A stretch of 64,000 nt of DNA from Halichondria panicea (GCF_963675165.1 NC_087378.1:3073525-3137524), one strand, 5' to 3'. Shown: positions 37,395-44,530, numbered from the stretch's first letter. Made by a program: numbers and translations. The notes: a model not told the origin generated them from the sequence alone.

Positions 37395-39942
37395 CTGTGT
37401 ATTCGCTCAACAGTTGCGATGTGACTATACAACTATAGATAGAACAGTAAGAGGGATTGGAAACAATAGACTTCAATTGCATATGCAATTCCTAACAGTT
37501 TTAGTAAAAATGTGCTAAGTTGCTAAAAGTAGTCACCAATAAGTGTACAACAAGTATAATTATGCCACGGTGCGCATGCGAGGTACGATAGTGTGTTTGT
37601 GTGTCTGTGTAGACTGCTACAGCTACTCAAGGATTGAAGTGTAAGTAAATGTATTCTTGGATGATAATTCGTGGATTTGCAAAATAATGCTTCGTTCTCG
37701 AGTTATGCCTAGTTTTGCCTACTTGGCCATTGGAATGCCATTGCAGCCTTTCAGAAGAGTGCGTAGAAAAACTTGATCCGAGTGTTGCTACTTTACCTAG
37801 CTCTGCACGGCCGCTATTGGTAGCTGCAAAAGTGAGAAGAGAGCTGCAAGGCTTTGCTGATGCAGCCATTCATTATACTTGGACTTTTGGCATTGATTAT
37901 TTTTAACAACCATGGTTGATCATTACCTACTCTTTGACTTTCTCTGTGATTCCATGTAACAAATTTTATGCAAAAATGTTCATCACGATAATTATAATGA
38001 GCTATTGCTATAATAGCTAGTAGCTTTAGCTTTGACACCTCCACCGAGGCATCAGCATGCATCCGCGGTGCTTTCATTTAACCATAAATTGAGGGAACCA
38101 GTCGCTCGTAATTACAGTAGCCCTCATATTAAAGTTCCCATTGCGTTTCAGTTGCATGCAATGTTCCGTTTTTACGGAGTCAGAAAATGCTAACTAAACG
38201 GTAGCGTATTATTCATAAACGCACCGTAATACGTACACCGTTCTACAGAGAAAAAAACGGATGGAATTTGCTGAGTTAGCAATAATAATTTTTATTTATT
38301 CTGTACGTACTATATAAGCAAGCTACAAATGTACTAACTTCTCTAGTGTAATCCAGGGGCATACAAATAGCACTGGGAATACTGCAGAACTTACATGCAA
38401 GGCTGGAAGAAGATGAGAAAGTTGGTAGTAGCAAGTCAACCGGATCTCTGGAATCTTAGATACAGCTACATTATATTATGATCTGATTGTACTATTACTT
38501 TTGTTGAACACTTCCGTATACAATGTCCTGTACATCATGTCAAATGAAGAATAACAAATTCATGTACAGTGCTAATAAATGTTCAAACTGAATGTCAGTA
38601 ATTATTCTAACTAGATCTAGCTCGCCTTGACCTTGCTTCTTAGGGATTCTGTACTTGCTCCGTAGCTGTCTGTGAAGGATGAGGATTCTTTGTTTAGTAG
38701 AACAGTTCACCAGCTTGATTTCTTAGAACACTAGCCAGCTAGCTACGGAGCGAATCATGCAGCTACACGTGCGAGCGTTATTTCAGAATTAAAACGGGTA
38801 TTTCCGTACCGTATTCAATTTTAATGAGCTGGACTTCCGTTTTCATTCCGTTTCTACGCGAACCGTTGTACGCAAATTAAACGGTACGAAACGGGAACTT
38901 TTATATGAGGGCTACTGTAAGGGATGTATAAAAAACACCATCACATGCTGTGCCAGGTAAAAATGACGAGAGGCACACACCTGAAATCCCTGGAATTCCC
39001 TCTTCCTTCATCCACTGTCCTAGTGATCTGACTGCTTCCCAATGACTGAAATCCTCTGTGTAGTCGCCAACAATCAGAGCAGATGCGTGGATGCAGCCTG
39101 ATTCGAATGCTTTTGGAATTCCAAATTTATCGTCCTGACACAAACAAGGTAACAATGGTAATTAACCTAAGAAGAGTAATGCATGTGTCTATGTAAAATG
39201 AGGCTGTCACGCGACTTTGCATACCAGGCTCTCCTTTTTCTTAACTTTACCTCTATTCTTTCTTTATTCCTCCCATTAATACCGTATTTTATCTTATTGA
39301 ACGATTGTGACAAAGAACAGAAAAAGGAGAGCCTCGGAACAAGGCTAATTGTCATCCACACTGTTGCAAGATGGAGTATTTTATTAGCAGAGCAGGCTAA
39401 GGGTAGCTATTAGAATGCTATTAGATGGGCTAGAAACTTTCACAATTACACTTCTAACCAATCCATTTCCGTTCGTTGTGATGTTATTGTTTAATTAATT
39501 TTCATACGATGCTTTCCAAAGTCCCCAGTTTTTGGAGAATAGGCGCATGCACAAGCAGTCGATACTAGGCCCAGCTTATGAGGAAGTGTGGCCTGGAATT
39601 GAGGCTAGAGTACGTATTTTGGTGTCTCAAGCACAACATACTCCTTTCGGAAAAGAACAAGACTATTATTATATACATCGTCAATACCTGCATTGAAGGT
39701 ACGCCATAGTTACCAATGAGTGGATAGGTCAAGACAAGGATCTGATCTTGGTATGATGGGTCAGTCAAAGATTCAGGATATCCTACCATGCCAGTCTGAA
39801 AGACTAAGCAAAGCAAGCAGGAATATTAACCTACACTAGAATTTCTAAGTTACTCACCCACTTCTCCTGGTGTGCTCCTACTTGCTCCAAAAAGTTGACC
39901 AGTGAATTCGGAGCCATCAGTAAGAACCAACTTAGCCGCCAT
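1629..39942 (-). CDS. CAD: CAD: glutamine-dependent carbamoyl-phosphate synthetase part of the trifunctional pyrimidine enzyme (3' part missing)
   Basis: Makes carbamoyl phosphate from glutamine, bicarbonate and ATP, the first step of pyrimidine synthesis in the cytosol. Exons, all GT-AG and in phase: 39942-39858, 39803-39688, 39134-38981, 27671-27529, 22918-22774, 22692-22518, 20657-20042, 19988-19755, 19608-19468, 18661-18581, 18048-17961, 17559-17459, 17403-17182, 17009-16860, 13737-13564, 13041-12779, 11731-11619, 9063-8915, 8768-8579, 8442-8327, 6736-6547, 5884-5685, 5475-5293, 1733-1629. They give 1378 codons that follow animal CAD without gaps. The start is the ATG opening [16 protein letters not shown], as in animal CAD. 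Introns range from 53 bp to 11.3 kb and are loaded with repeats. Animal CAD is about 2200 residues, so roughly 850 residues (rest of MGS, dihydroorotase, linker, ATCase) should lie left of position 1. A shorter fusion lacking those domains cannot be excluded from this window. I see no frameshift or internal stop. Confidence 0.97.
2135..3338. mobile_element. Foldback element with repeated GCCGCGGCAA motifs
   Basis: Left arm about 2135-2455 is the inverse of right arm about 3055-3338. Both begin CTATGGCGTGTAATTTGAGT and run inward to the inverse of TATACCACGAGGCAGATCAG. Each arm repeats GCCGCGGCAAAA with ATTTACCGGG-like phrases several times. The core (2456-3054) has only weak symmetry and a C10 run. 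No clear target duplication. In CAD intron 23. Confidence 0.85.
3595..4110 (+). CDS. Possible two-exon small gene nested antisense in CAD intron 23
   Basis: An ATG at 3595 follows an in-frame TGA. The frame runs to 3813, where CCA is followed by a strong donor, GTGAGTAC. An acceptor ends ACTTGCAG at 4068, and the same phase continues [13 protein letters not shown] to TAA at 4108-4110. The 86-residue product starts [20 protein letters not shown] and includes [19 protein letters not shown]. Its composition looks like real protein rather than translated repeat. The stop lies where a family A repeat begins (about 4103), so the original 3' end may have been cut off by that insertion. No relative recognised. 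It could be a retained exon of a lost gene. Confidence 0.3.
4103..4680 (-). repeat. Family A' repeat in CAD intron 23
   Basis: Runs from TATAACAAGCAGTCTAAAA to the CTACGCCTTGAGGCATAATA end, nearly the same as 35460-36022. On the minus strand it opens with the TTATGCCTC hairpin and a GT-rich run. 4681-5292 shows only tandem AGGCTCTTC copies (about 4770-4790). Confidence 0.82.
5320..12807 (-). CDS. CAD: CAD exons 16 (end) to 23: second carbamoyl-phosphate synthetase half (CPS.B)
   Basis: Residues about 954 to 1335. This half uses the second ATP to phosphorylate carbamate. It begins [20 protein letters not shown] across exons 16 and 17. It continues through [122 protein letters not shown] and [20 protein letters not shown]. 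Exon 17 (11731-11619) is only 113 bp and was found from the reading frame and splice sites. The second half is complete and has the ATP-grasp residues expected of the family. Confidence 0.96.
6987..7437. mobile_element. MITE, CAGAGGAGGTTGG ends, 9-bp target duplication (Mutator-like)
   Basis: Inverted ends CAGAGGAGGTTGGACGCG and CGTGTCCAACCTCCTCTG. ATTCAATTC is repeated exactly at 6978-6986 and 7438-7446. In CAD intron 20. Single ends of the same family occur at about 28204 and 45193. Confidence 0.88.
9478..10580 (+). mobile_element. Family B repeat (Helitron-like), longest copy
   Basis: Begins CCCGAGGCGCGTGGGCGG (twice, about 9486 and 9536), with TGTTTGTTTG, CACCTGGATGCCATAG, AAGCTTCGTTGTCGAATAAA and GCCTTTATTCGAGG. 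It ends near CAGTGCTCTAG followed by T. Other copies end in a short hairpin (GCACTTTAGTGC) then CTAG and T, the form of a Helitron 3' end. No Rep/helicase seen, so non-autonomous. Contains the 73-bp tandem repeats. CAD intron 17. Confidence 0.7.
10181..10400 (+). repeat. Three tandem 73-bp units
   Basis: Units begin CCAGAACATATCAGGCAGGA at 10181, 10254 and 10327 and are nearly identical, so the expansion is recent. Each contains an inner double CAAGACTCCAAG. They lie inside the family B copy. Confidence 0.92.
11820..12715 (+). repeat. Family A repeat split by the TAGACTGG MITE
   Basis: Starts TATGCCTCGGTGCGCATGCG and ends at the CACCCACGGTGC hairpin and TTTCATT. Carries TGCGCATGCGCA at 11831. 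CAD intron 16. Confidence 0.85.
12129..12449. mobile_element. TAGACTGGCGGC MITE, 9-bp target duplication (Mutator-like)
   Basis: Inverted ends TAGACTGGCGGCGACAG and CTGTCGCCGCCAGTCTA-type. CATGCGTAC is exact at 12120-12128 and 12450-12458. The arms continue inward around a shared GACGAGTGACTGATAG. It interrupts a family A copy in CAD intron 16. Confidence 0.88.
12810..20248 (-). CDS. CAD: CAD exons 7 (end) to 16: first carbamoyl-phosphate synthetase half (CPS.A)
   Basis: Residues about 410 to 953. This half phosphorylates bicarbonate with the first ATP. It opens with [20 protein letters not shown], the nucleotide-fold signature. It then shows [24 protein letters not shown], the ATP-grasp stretch [67 protein letters not shown] and [10 protein letters not shown]. 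Exons 15-16 hold the linker helices, with [13 protein letters not shown] and [18 protein letters not shown], ending in [19 protein letters not shown]. Domain length matches the family. Exon 7 at 616 bp is the longest and spans the linker between glutaminase and synthetase. Confidence 0.96.
13165..13560. mobile_element. TA-flanked MITE CCGTATTTACTTGATTAAA, abutting a CAD splice donor
   Basis: Ends CCGTATTTACTTGATTAAA and TTTAATCAAGTAAATACGG; TA at 13163-13164 and 13561-13562. On the minus strand the right-hand TA forms bases 2-3 of intron 15, whose donor reads GTACCG. A second copy is at about 28581-29129. Confidence 0.9.
14420..15497. mobile_element. TIR element (about 75-bp ends) interrupting a family A copy
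   Basis: The left arm has GGCGTCGCCGCCCTCGACTG then AACGAAACCCAAGC; the right arm carries the inverse (CAGAACAAAACTGTAGATAA ... GGGCGGCGATGCC). It holds the hAT-like element 14521-14934 and a reversed family B piece (about 15155-15405). No clear target duplication. In CAD intron 14. Confidence 0.75.
14521..14934. mobile_element. MITE, CAGGGGTGTAGCCAGG ends, 5-bp target duplication (hAT-like)
   Basis: The ends CAGGGGTGTAGCC and GGCTACACACCCCTG are inverted. GATTG is duplicated at 14516-14520 and 14935-14939. Its interior is related to the element at 21603-22348. It is nested in the TIR element 14420-15497, itself in a family A copy in CAD intron 14. Confidence 0.88.
15828..16150 (+). mobile_element. 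Family B repeat (Helitron-like)
   Basis: CCCGAGGCGCATGGGCGGCG start, CTTCGTTGTCGAATAAAG inside, CAGTGCTCTAG plus T at the end. Internally shortened. CAD intron 14, just after a family A copy. Confidence 0.7.
16480..16842 (-). repeat. Family A' repeat ending 17 bp from a CAD splice donor
   Basis: Reversed fragments with AATCCACGAATCAAAATC and the terminal CTGCGCCTCGTGGCATAAC. The CAD exon 14 donor (GTACAC) begins at 16859. Exon 14 itself is intact. Confidence 0.75.
18125..18502 (+). mobile_element. Family B repeat, 3' half
   Basis: From TATTTATAGCTGAAGTGATC to GCACTTTAGTGCTCTAG plus T. Ends 79 bp from CAD exon 10. Confidence 0.7.
18807..19436. mobile_element. TA-flanked foldback MITE CCATAGTTAACCATC
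   Basis: Ends CCATAGTTAACCATCAAACC and the near-inverse GATGGTTAACTACGG; TA at both sides. Inner arms (GAAGGGCATGCAACT and AGTTGCATGCCCTCTTC) make it nearly one long hairpin. Ends 31 bp from the exon 9 donor of CAD. Confidence 0.85.
20390..39942 (-). CDS. CAD: CAD exons 1 to 7 (first part): class I glutamine amidotransferase domain
   Basis: Residues 1 to about 362. This domain hydrolyses glutamine and passes ammonia to the synthetase. The nucleophile is the cysteine of FGICLGHQL, residue 255, codon 22573-22571. The partner His and Glu are in SVQFHPEH, residues 339 and 341, in exon 7. Residues 1-67 (exons 1-2) include [18 protein letters not shown] and [13 protein letters not shown], typical of the small-subunit N-terminal domain. 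Exon 3 carries the [12 protein letters not shown]-like segment, exon 4 [13 protein letters not shown], and exon 5 [16 protein letters not shown]. All catalytic residues are present, so the domain should be active. The exon 6 donor is inside the codon for residue 273, making it Lys where human CAD has Arg. Confidence 0.96.
21283..22432 (+). repeat. Family A repeat split by a hAT-like MITE
   Basis: A family A body lacking its 5' hairpin, broken at ATAAT by the 21603-22348 element and resuming at AATGTGTGTATAAAAGC. A reversed 5' fragment with TGCGCATGCGCA lies at about 21000-21125. CAD intron 6. Confidence 0.85.
21603..22348. mobile_element. MITE, CAGGGGCGTAGCCAGG ends, 5-bp target duplication (hAT-like)
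   Basis: Inverted ends CAGGGGCGTAGCCAGG and TGGCTACGCCCCTG, with ATAAT duplicated at 21598-21602 and 22349-22353. It interrupts a family A repeat in CAD intron 6, so it is the younger insertion. Confidence 0.9.
23095..23930. mobile_element. Long inverted-repeat element with arms of about 190 bp
   Basis: Arms 23095-23290 and 23755-23930 are inverse copies (GGGTGCATAG / CATGCACCC ends; shared AAGTTAACGACCATTA and AGAGCAGAGTTG). The middle has a second inverted pair around ATGAACATGAAAG. A partial arm occurs again at 57075-57220. In CAD intron 4. Confidence 0.75.
24281..24860. mobile_element. TA-flanked MITE, CCGTAGAAACTGGATTATTA ends (copy 1)
   Basis: Inverted ends CCGTAGAAACTGGATTATTA and TAATAATCCAGTTTCTACGG with TA each side. 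Carries AGCGCATGCGCT at 24300 inside its left end. Full-length reference for the copies at 32390 and 53040. In CAD intron 4. Confidence 0.88.
25627..25996. mobile_element. MITE CCGTATAATTACGC
   Basis: Left CCGTATAATTACGCTTAATC, right GATCAAGCATATAAGG, repeated GCTCTCAAATAGTAGCCTC inside. Related to 49074-49387. In CAD intron 4. Confidence 0.75.
26432..26665. mobile_element. TA-flanked MITE CCGTATAGCGCGAAATTTTC
   Basis: Ends CCGTATAGCGCGAAATTTTC and GAAAATTTTGCGCTATACGG with TA duplicated. In CAD intron 4. A similar end (AATTTCCCGCTATACG) is seen near 3370. Confidence 0.85.
27285..28205 (-). repeat. Reversed family A copies flanking CAD exon 4
   Basis: 27285-27475 is the A' subfamily, ending 53 bp from the exon 4 donor side. 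27822-28205 is standard family A, truncated. Exon 4 (27671-27529) sits between them. Confidence 0.8.
28581..29129. mobile_element. Second copy of the TACTTGATTAAACGC MITE with an internal tandem duplication
   Basis: Ends CCATATTACTTGATTAAACG and TTTAATCAAGTAAATACG. Inside, a unit starting GCCCATGTAGGGGCATG is repeated at 28651 and 28791 (period 140 bp), which explains its greater length than the 13165 copy. In CAD intron 3. Confidence 0.85.
29985..31323 (+). mobile_element. Non-LTR retrotransposon (LINE) fragment, jockey/CR1/L2-like reverse transcriptase, 5' truncated
   Basis: An open frame from about 29994 to 30821 encodes reverse transcriptase. Motifs in order: [38 protein letters not shown], the catalytic YADD box (YADDT), SYLGVTI and [10 protein letters not shown]. 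The usual segment between the YADD box and YLGV is shortened. The frame ends at a stop, but family-like coding resumes in another frame (about 30814-30910) and near 31030-31120 ([12 protein letters not shown]), so the copy is broken. No endonuclease domain or ORF1 is present. The 3' end is an A-rich tail at 31314-31323. It lies antisense in CAD intron 3. Confidence 0.92.
31363..31463. repeat. Hairpin with AGTTAGAACATG ends
   Basis: AGTTAGAACATGGGCAT and its inverse GCACATGTTCTAACT enclose GGGATGAGGGACACTA. It lies directly after the LINE tail in CAD intron 3. Short TIR element or LINE-associated hairpin. Confidence 0.55.
31680..31980. repeat. Imperfect local repeats
   Basis: The phrase AAACAAGCGGCTCGTACTAC recurs in varied form near 31737, 31799 and 31938, with CCAGCTCCTCCCCC nearby. 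The open frames here come from this repetition and are not gene-like. In CAD intron 3. Confidence 0.6.
33266..33401. repeat. Near-perfect hairpin of about 136 bp
   Basis: Arms 33266-33322 and 33345-33401 are almost exact inverted copies (TATGCCACACCT against AGGTGTGGTATA; GCGGAGGATATATGGGTGC). The loop, near CCTCGGCTCCGCCTCGG, is itself palindromic. Part of the insertion in the 32390 MITE. Confidence 0.85.
33631..34511. mobile_element. AGAGGAGGTTGG foldback MITE, 9-bp target duplication, nested
   Basis: Long inverted ends open with AGAGGAGGTTGGTCACGAT; the right end closes GACCAACCTCCTCTG. TATCATAAT is duplicated at 33622-33630 and 34512-34520. It sits inside the pogo-like MITE 33477-34643 and contains the TAGTCTGG element. 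Confidence 0.9.
33950..34326. mobile_element. TAGTCTGGGGGCCAGAC MITE, 9-bp target duplication, innermost of the nest
   Basis: Perfect 17-bp ends TAGTCTGGGGGCCAGAC / GTCTGGCCCCCAGACTA. GACTAACAG is duplicated at 33941-33949 and 34327-34335. Further inverted matches inside (AGAGCACACGGAAGTGC on the right against its complement near 34020) extend the foldback. Confidence 0.9.
34895..36686 (-). repeat. Cluster of three reversed family A copies plus another repeat
   Basis: 34895-35230 is family A reversed. 35236-35449 belongs to a different repeat (also at 62523-62812) with AAATGGCCTGTAGCCA. 35460-36022 is the A' subfamily, starting AACAAGCAGTCTAAAA and ending at CTACGCCTCGAGGCAT. 36017-36686 is another family A copy, split by the pogo-like MITE. 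CAD intron 3. Confidence 0.82.
36271..36650. mobile_element. pogo-like MITE, AGTAGAACCTCGCTAATCCG ends
   Basis: Same family as 33477-34643 and 44232-44530. It splits the end of a family A copy (TACCGTATA left, CCTCGC right). The right flank is CA instead of TA, so one side has mutated. Confidence 0.85.
36839..37201. mobile_element. MITE, CAGGGGCGGATCCAGG ends, 5-bp target duplication (hAT-like)
   Basis: Inverted ends CAGGGGCGGATCCAGG and CTGGATCCGCCACTG; ATTAG duplicated at 36834-36838 and 37202-37206. In CAD intron 3. Confidence 0.88.
37342..37392 (+). repeat. (GT)n microsatellite, about 25 units
   Basis: An uninterrupted GT run in CAD intron 3, not directly inside a family A copy. Confidence 0.97.
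37563..38075 (+). repeat. Family A repeat
   Basis: A near full-length copy in CAD intron 3, from GGTGCGCATGCGAGGTAC to the CATCCGCGGTGC hairpin and TTTCATT. Its 5' hairpin is shortened. Confidence 0.85.
38115..38917. mobile_element. TA-flanked MITE CAGTAGCCCTCATATTAAAG
   Basis: Ends CAGTAGCCCTCATATTAAAG and TATATGAGGGCTACTG with TA duplicated. Lies in CAD intron 3, ending 63 bp downstream of exon 3. A shorter relative sits near 52330-52495. Confidence 0.88.
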
Positions 39943-40517
39943 TCCTTCACTGCACTAGTTTGCAAAGCCACGTGGCAAGGTACACAACCAAAAAGTCCTG
40001 ATCTGTTCCGTGTCCGTATACAAGTCCGTACAGTTGTGTGCAATTGAACTTGTACATTTCATCTGGGCAATGACGTGTTGTACATAATCTGGTACAGATA
40101 TGTAAATATAAGCTAGAGCTAGTAGCTCGGTTGTATATCATTGTATTTACAGTAATTATGATAATTATAAATATAGATCATGCAGTTGGCAGAGATAATT
40201 ATGTATTGACAAGTGCATGCATGAAAAGGATGGTTAAAATAGCTAGAGGACAACTTATAAAAATTACTATGATAATGCTAAGTTGCTCTCGTTCTTGTTC
40301 GATTGTAAAAGGCTGCGTAGTAATGTTAAGTTAACAACGGACAGTCTTGCTCATTGTATATGGTGAAACCCAACTCGAGCTCCCAGGTCGAATTGTCCAG
40401 TGTAACATATGTACATGTCAGGAACATGTGTTTACGTGTTCAGTCCGAAGGGTCAAAAGCCTCTCATTTTGGCGAGGGGGAAGGGGGAAGATTCTTCTTC
40501 CATTATGGCACAGACCA
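39943..40517 (-). other. Spacer upstream of CAD, expected to hold its promoter
   Basis: 575 bp between the CAD start codon and the stop of the upstream gene. AT-rich, with a purine-rich patch (GGCGAGGGGGAAGGGGGAAG at 40472). No TATA box at a convincing place, no repeats recognised. Transcription start sites cannot be read here. Confidence 0.4.
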
Positions 40518-42033
40518 CTATATGCCGTCAATTAAGCAATTAGAATGAACAACAGGAGTCCTGCATACACAACCTGAAATATATTGTCAATGGTATTGTA
40601 TAATATTATATTCAAAATTGATATTGAACACTTACATTCAAGCAAGTAATTCGTACATGTGTCCATAAACTGCTCCATATACGTTTGCACCGATTGAAAA
40701 CATCCAAGACTATGATGAATGTATATCGTATTCTCTTGGACTTCACACCATTCTGAGTGGTGCCATTGAAAGACAATTAAGGCAATATCTGGCAATATCT
40801 CTCAACTTGTTGGTTGAGCCTTGTTTTTAGATAGCATGCAAACAAACATAATTATAGCTTAATCCATGCATGTACAATACCTTTCTCAGTGCTGCTCCAG
40901 ACTGATATAGCCTTGCCAAGATGTGTGATGAGACACCAGGCCATTCCATGCTGGTTGTAGAGATTAGTCAACCCAGCAACACACCTAAATAAGTATAACG
41001 TAGGTAAACCAACAGCATAAATTATAATACTCACTGTTGAAAATCTCACTCTGGTAATAGCCACTTGAATAGACAAATCTCAATGCTTCTAATGTTGAAA
41101 ACAAAGCAGTAATATCACCACTTAGGGCTCGTCTATTTGAAAAACTTTCTTCTCCCTCATCAATATAAATTAAAGGCTTCACACCTGCAACACAAGACGA
41201 AGGAAGTGTTACATATCATATATACGTACACAGTTTAAACATTAACCTTTCAGTGTTAATTGAAAGCAGCAGTGGGACCGAAGAGACAGCAAGGTCTTCC
41301 ACAAGGTTGAGCAGCGGGTGCACTTCCATTTTTTTAATGTGTGGGTTGCATTCCTTACCAGGTCTAAGAACCCCTTAAATACTTGTCTGCTTTCCAAAAT
41401 GAAACACACTATGCAACTCTGAACACCTAGATACACACGCAGGGGTAGAGTTTGAAATGTAAAATGTACACGTACACACGTCTAAACGTATACGTACATG
41501 TAGTGCACTCACTTTTGAAAGTGCGAGCCATTCATAGTTAGTCACATAAGGGGTCACAATAAAAGCAGCCATCTAATAATTGAAATAAATGTATAATCAC
41601 AAAGTAACAGGGAAGTAGTGGATCATCAATTAACCCCTCGTCTGAATGTTGTCAAATAATGATGACTTTCAAGCCTAGAAATATATAATTATAATTTTGG
41701 TCATCAGTGCATACATAGTTATAGACTCACGCGTTTCCACTCTATAGATGACTGACGTCTAGCTGTCTGGCATCTAGCTGTCTGGCCAGTTGTTCTACCT
41801 AATAAAAATAACCAAAGTATTAAACTCTGGTTGTCTAACAAACCTTCATGTGAGTCTGCACCTTTCCACACTGTCAACAAGCGTTAATGCCTGCTTCTTA
41901 ATAGCTACAGTAATAAACAATTTAAATCACAAGCTCTCATTTGCTCACATGCACAGATGTGTAGCAGAGCAGCTCCTTCCTCACTTGTGATACATAGCAG
42001 AACATCACATTGGTAATCACGAGTGAAGTACAT
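40518..42033 (-). CDS. Unrecognised nine-exon gene upstream of CAD, cysteine-rich C-terminus
   Basis: Proposed exons: 42033-41949, 41904-41862, 41794-41731, 41572-41513, 41418-41247, 41184-41044, 40984-40881, 40788-40636, 40573-40518. They total about 292 residues. The start reads MYFTRDYQCDVLLCITSEEG. The middle has WKCTRCSTLW and PLIYIDEGEESFSNRRALSG. The end reads LLECCVCRTPVVHSNCLIDG followed by Ile and stop TAG (40520-40518). CxxC pairs in exons 5 and 9 could bind zinc; that is only a possibility. No signal peptide or membrane segment is evident. All junctions keep phase except exon 6 to 7, where the two obvious donors (GTGAGT at 41043, GTGAGA at 41057) leave the frame one base out. So a non-standard site, an assembly indel or a decayed gene is likely. 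Exon 5 could also be read with a small intron. I do not recognise the family. CAD starts 576 bp downstream on the same strand. Confidence 0.6.
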
Positions 42034-42539
42034 ATTGCACACACATCTTTAACACACATCTGATCCACTTGTATTACAAAATAGATTTCATACGGTTCTG
42101 TGCACACATCAGTATAATAAGTAAATTTGTTAGTAAAACTCTTTGTAATTTATCAATTAACCTTTTGTACTATGGTCACTCCACCCACGTGGTTGATTAA
42201 ACTATTTAGTGTCAAGCTAGAGAGAGAAATCGCCATCACAACTCTAGGCTCATACGAGGAGCACTGATCTTACTGAGATGGCATCAAACAAGTGTCTGGA
42301 AGCAAGTAGATTTGCCAGAGCCGGTCGGTACTGACAGAAAAACGCCTACCACCTACCCAGTACAAAAGAAGACAAAATCTGACTTTTCAACACTGGAGAG
42401 AGCTTGAGCAAGAGCAGAACAGAAGTAGAAGCCATCACAACAAAACTAGTCACTAGTCTAGGTCGTAAATGTTGTAAGTAGCTGTGTTATTTTATTAAAG
42501 CTGTGATTTGTGCAATGACATCATTGTAAAATACCTTAA

Positions 42540-42736
42540 GGTGACATATTTTCGCGTGTATTAATTTCTGCTATTTCTGCGAATGAGAGTAAAATCGCAA
42601 AAATTAGTACTCGCATAATTATAATTGGCAGCCCTCTTGTTTAATGTATTGAGATCGACATTTCACAAAAAATTATACCGCAAAATGTACAAAACTGTAA
42701 AAACGCAAACAAATCTACCTGTGAAAATATGTCACC
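42540..42736. mobile_element. Small TIR element GGTGACATATTTTC
   Basis: GGTGACATATTTTCGCG left, GTGAAAATATGTCACC right. AT-rich interior with repeated CGCAAA. In the spacer between the two head-to-head genes. Confidence 0.65.
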
Positions 42737-44131
42737 TATATAGCATGTTCATTACCTGTCTTGACTGCTCTACAATGTGCTGTACATAGAAACAGTGAAA
42801 TTGATCATTTTTAATGTTGATTTTTCTAAAAAGTAAAGAGAATTTAGCTCTAAAAAGTCGACTAAGCAACGCAGCCACTATTACTAGACAAATAAATGCT
42901 ATGCAAGAAGAAATAGCCTTTACTATGAAGTCGTAGGAGGGACAGGCCCGTGGTGTGTCTAAAAGTATACTAAAGCAGTTTAAAGGACTATACTGCAAAC
43001 GTTTATGAACTTATTTATAGCATGAAGCCATTCTATGTAGCACTTAGATACATAATAACCAAGTCAAGCAATGTCCTTTGCTGTTTTGACTTCACAGGAG
43101 GGACAGAGAAAAGTTGACATAGAGTAATTCAAGCTAAACTCAAAAAAATTGGAAACAGAGTAAAGACAACGGACTTAGAGCTTGTCAGTGGTATAAGCTT
43201 ACTTCTCTCAAGTATCTCCCAGGCCCTGAGTGATCTCTAGTGGATAGGAGAGCTAGAAACCAGGGATACAAAACCGTAGCGCAGTCCTCCATGTAATTAT
43301 TTGCGAGCGCAATAATTACACGGAATGCTTCACCGGATGTCAGTCCTTTTACATAGGGCGTGGGCGGTCGTTTCCAATCCCCTTTCTTTTGTATCTCTGA
43401 TCAAGCCAAACCAAGGAGGAAAGTTTAATATTATTAAGAGACGAAAATGATTTCAATTTCTGGAGGTGCAAAACCATAAGGCTGGTGCCCAGCAAGAGCC
43501 ACTTCAGAGGGTTTGAGTGTGGTTGTAAGGAACGAGCATGATCACACACCCAATCCAGCTACTACTCAAGTTGCCATTGCAGGAATGAGGAAGAGGGCCA
43601 GAGATGAGAGTATAGGTTCCAGGATGAAAAAAGCAACCCTCACCTAAATGGATCGAATACATGCAGAGAGAGGAGGCAGGGCACCGCATTGCCCAAAGCG
43701 AAGATTCAGAGCTACATGTCTGGAGCTAGCCACATGCAGAGACGCAGAAGGAAAAGGGGTCAACACAGGAGGCATGGCTCTCAAAATGCGTATTTATCAG
43801 TGCATCAAGCATCTTATGGACTTTAATCTCTTTTTTGTGATTTAATATTAGACAATTCTTTACTCTTTACATGAACTCATGGGCTAGTTGGGCGGAGCCC
43901 GACCATCCCTGACGGGAGGTCGGGTTTCAAGCCTATGTCAGGATTTGTCTTGCTGGATTATGTAACACACTGATAAGCAGCTATGAATAATCATTTTATT
44001 CTATGAATATATTATTCTGAAGTGGGTGTTAACCAATTTTACCTTGCTTGAGGTTGCGCAACCGGACGTGACACAGACCACAGTAGAAATGCTGCAATCT
44101 GATTGGGCTGCAACTATAGTCACTTTTTATA

Positions 44132-44158
44132 TCTTTTTTTTTTTTTTTTTTTTTTTTA
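44132..44158 (+). repeat. Poly-T tract of about 25 bases
   Basis: Lies within the TAGTTGGGCGG element, upstream of the nested pogo-like MITE. It could be the A-tail of a reversed insertion, but nothing recognisable is joined to it. Confidence 0.9.
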
Positions 44159-44231
44159 TTGCAAGTGAGAAGACAAAAGACAAAAGACAAAACAAAAAAA
44201 CAAACCAAGAAAAAACAACAAAAACACTATA

Positions 44232-44530
44232 CAGTAGAACCTCGATTATCCGGACACCTTGGTTCCAGAAGCAGGCCGGATAAGTGAATACGCCGGATAA
44301 TCGAATAGATAAACCACGCCTTGATCCACCCACTTTATTGATAAACAACAGTGCCACATGGTTGTCTGCGCATGCGCAAAAGATAAGCAGGCATGTCTCC
44401 ATGGTAACAGCTGCAACGCGCATGCGCGTTTGAGGGACACCCCCATTTTTTGATCTGATAACAAGAAAACTGCCAAGCCGGATAATCGAGGTTCCGGATA
44501 ATGGAGGGCCGGATAATCGAGGTTCTACTG
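44232..44530. mobile_element. pogo-like MITE CAGTAGAACCTCGATTATCC
   Basis: Ends CAGTAGAACCTCGATTATCC and GATAATCGAGGTTCTACTG, TA at 44230-44231 and 44531-44532. Holds two TGCGCATGCGCA-type palindromes (44367, 44417). Nested in the TAGTTGGGCGG element. Confidence 0.9.

Noticed and set aside
40985-41057. Rescuing the unknown gene by assuming a frameshift
   Set aside because: No evidence in the sequence tells which base is missing, so the break is reported as it is.
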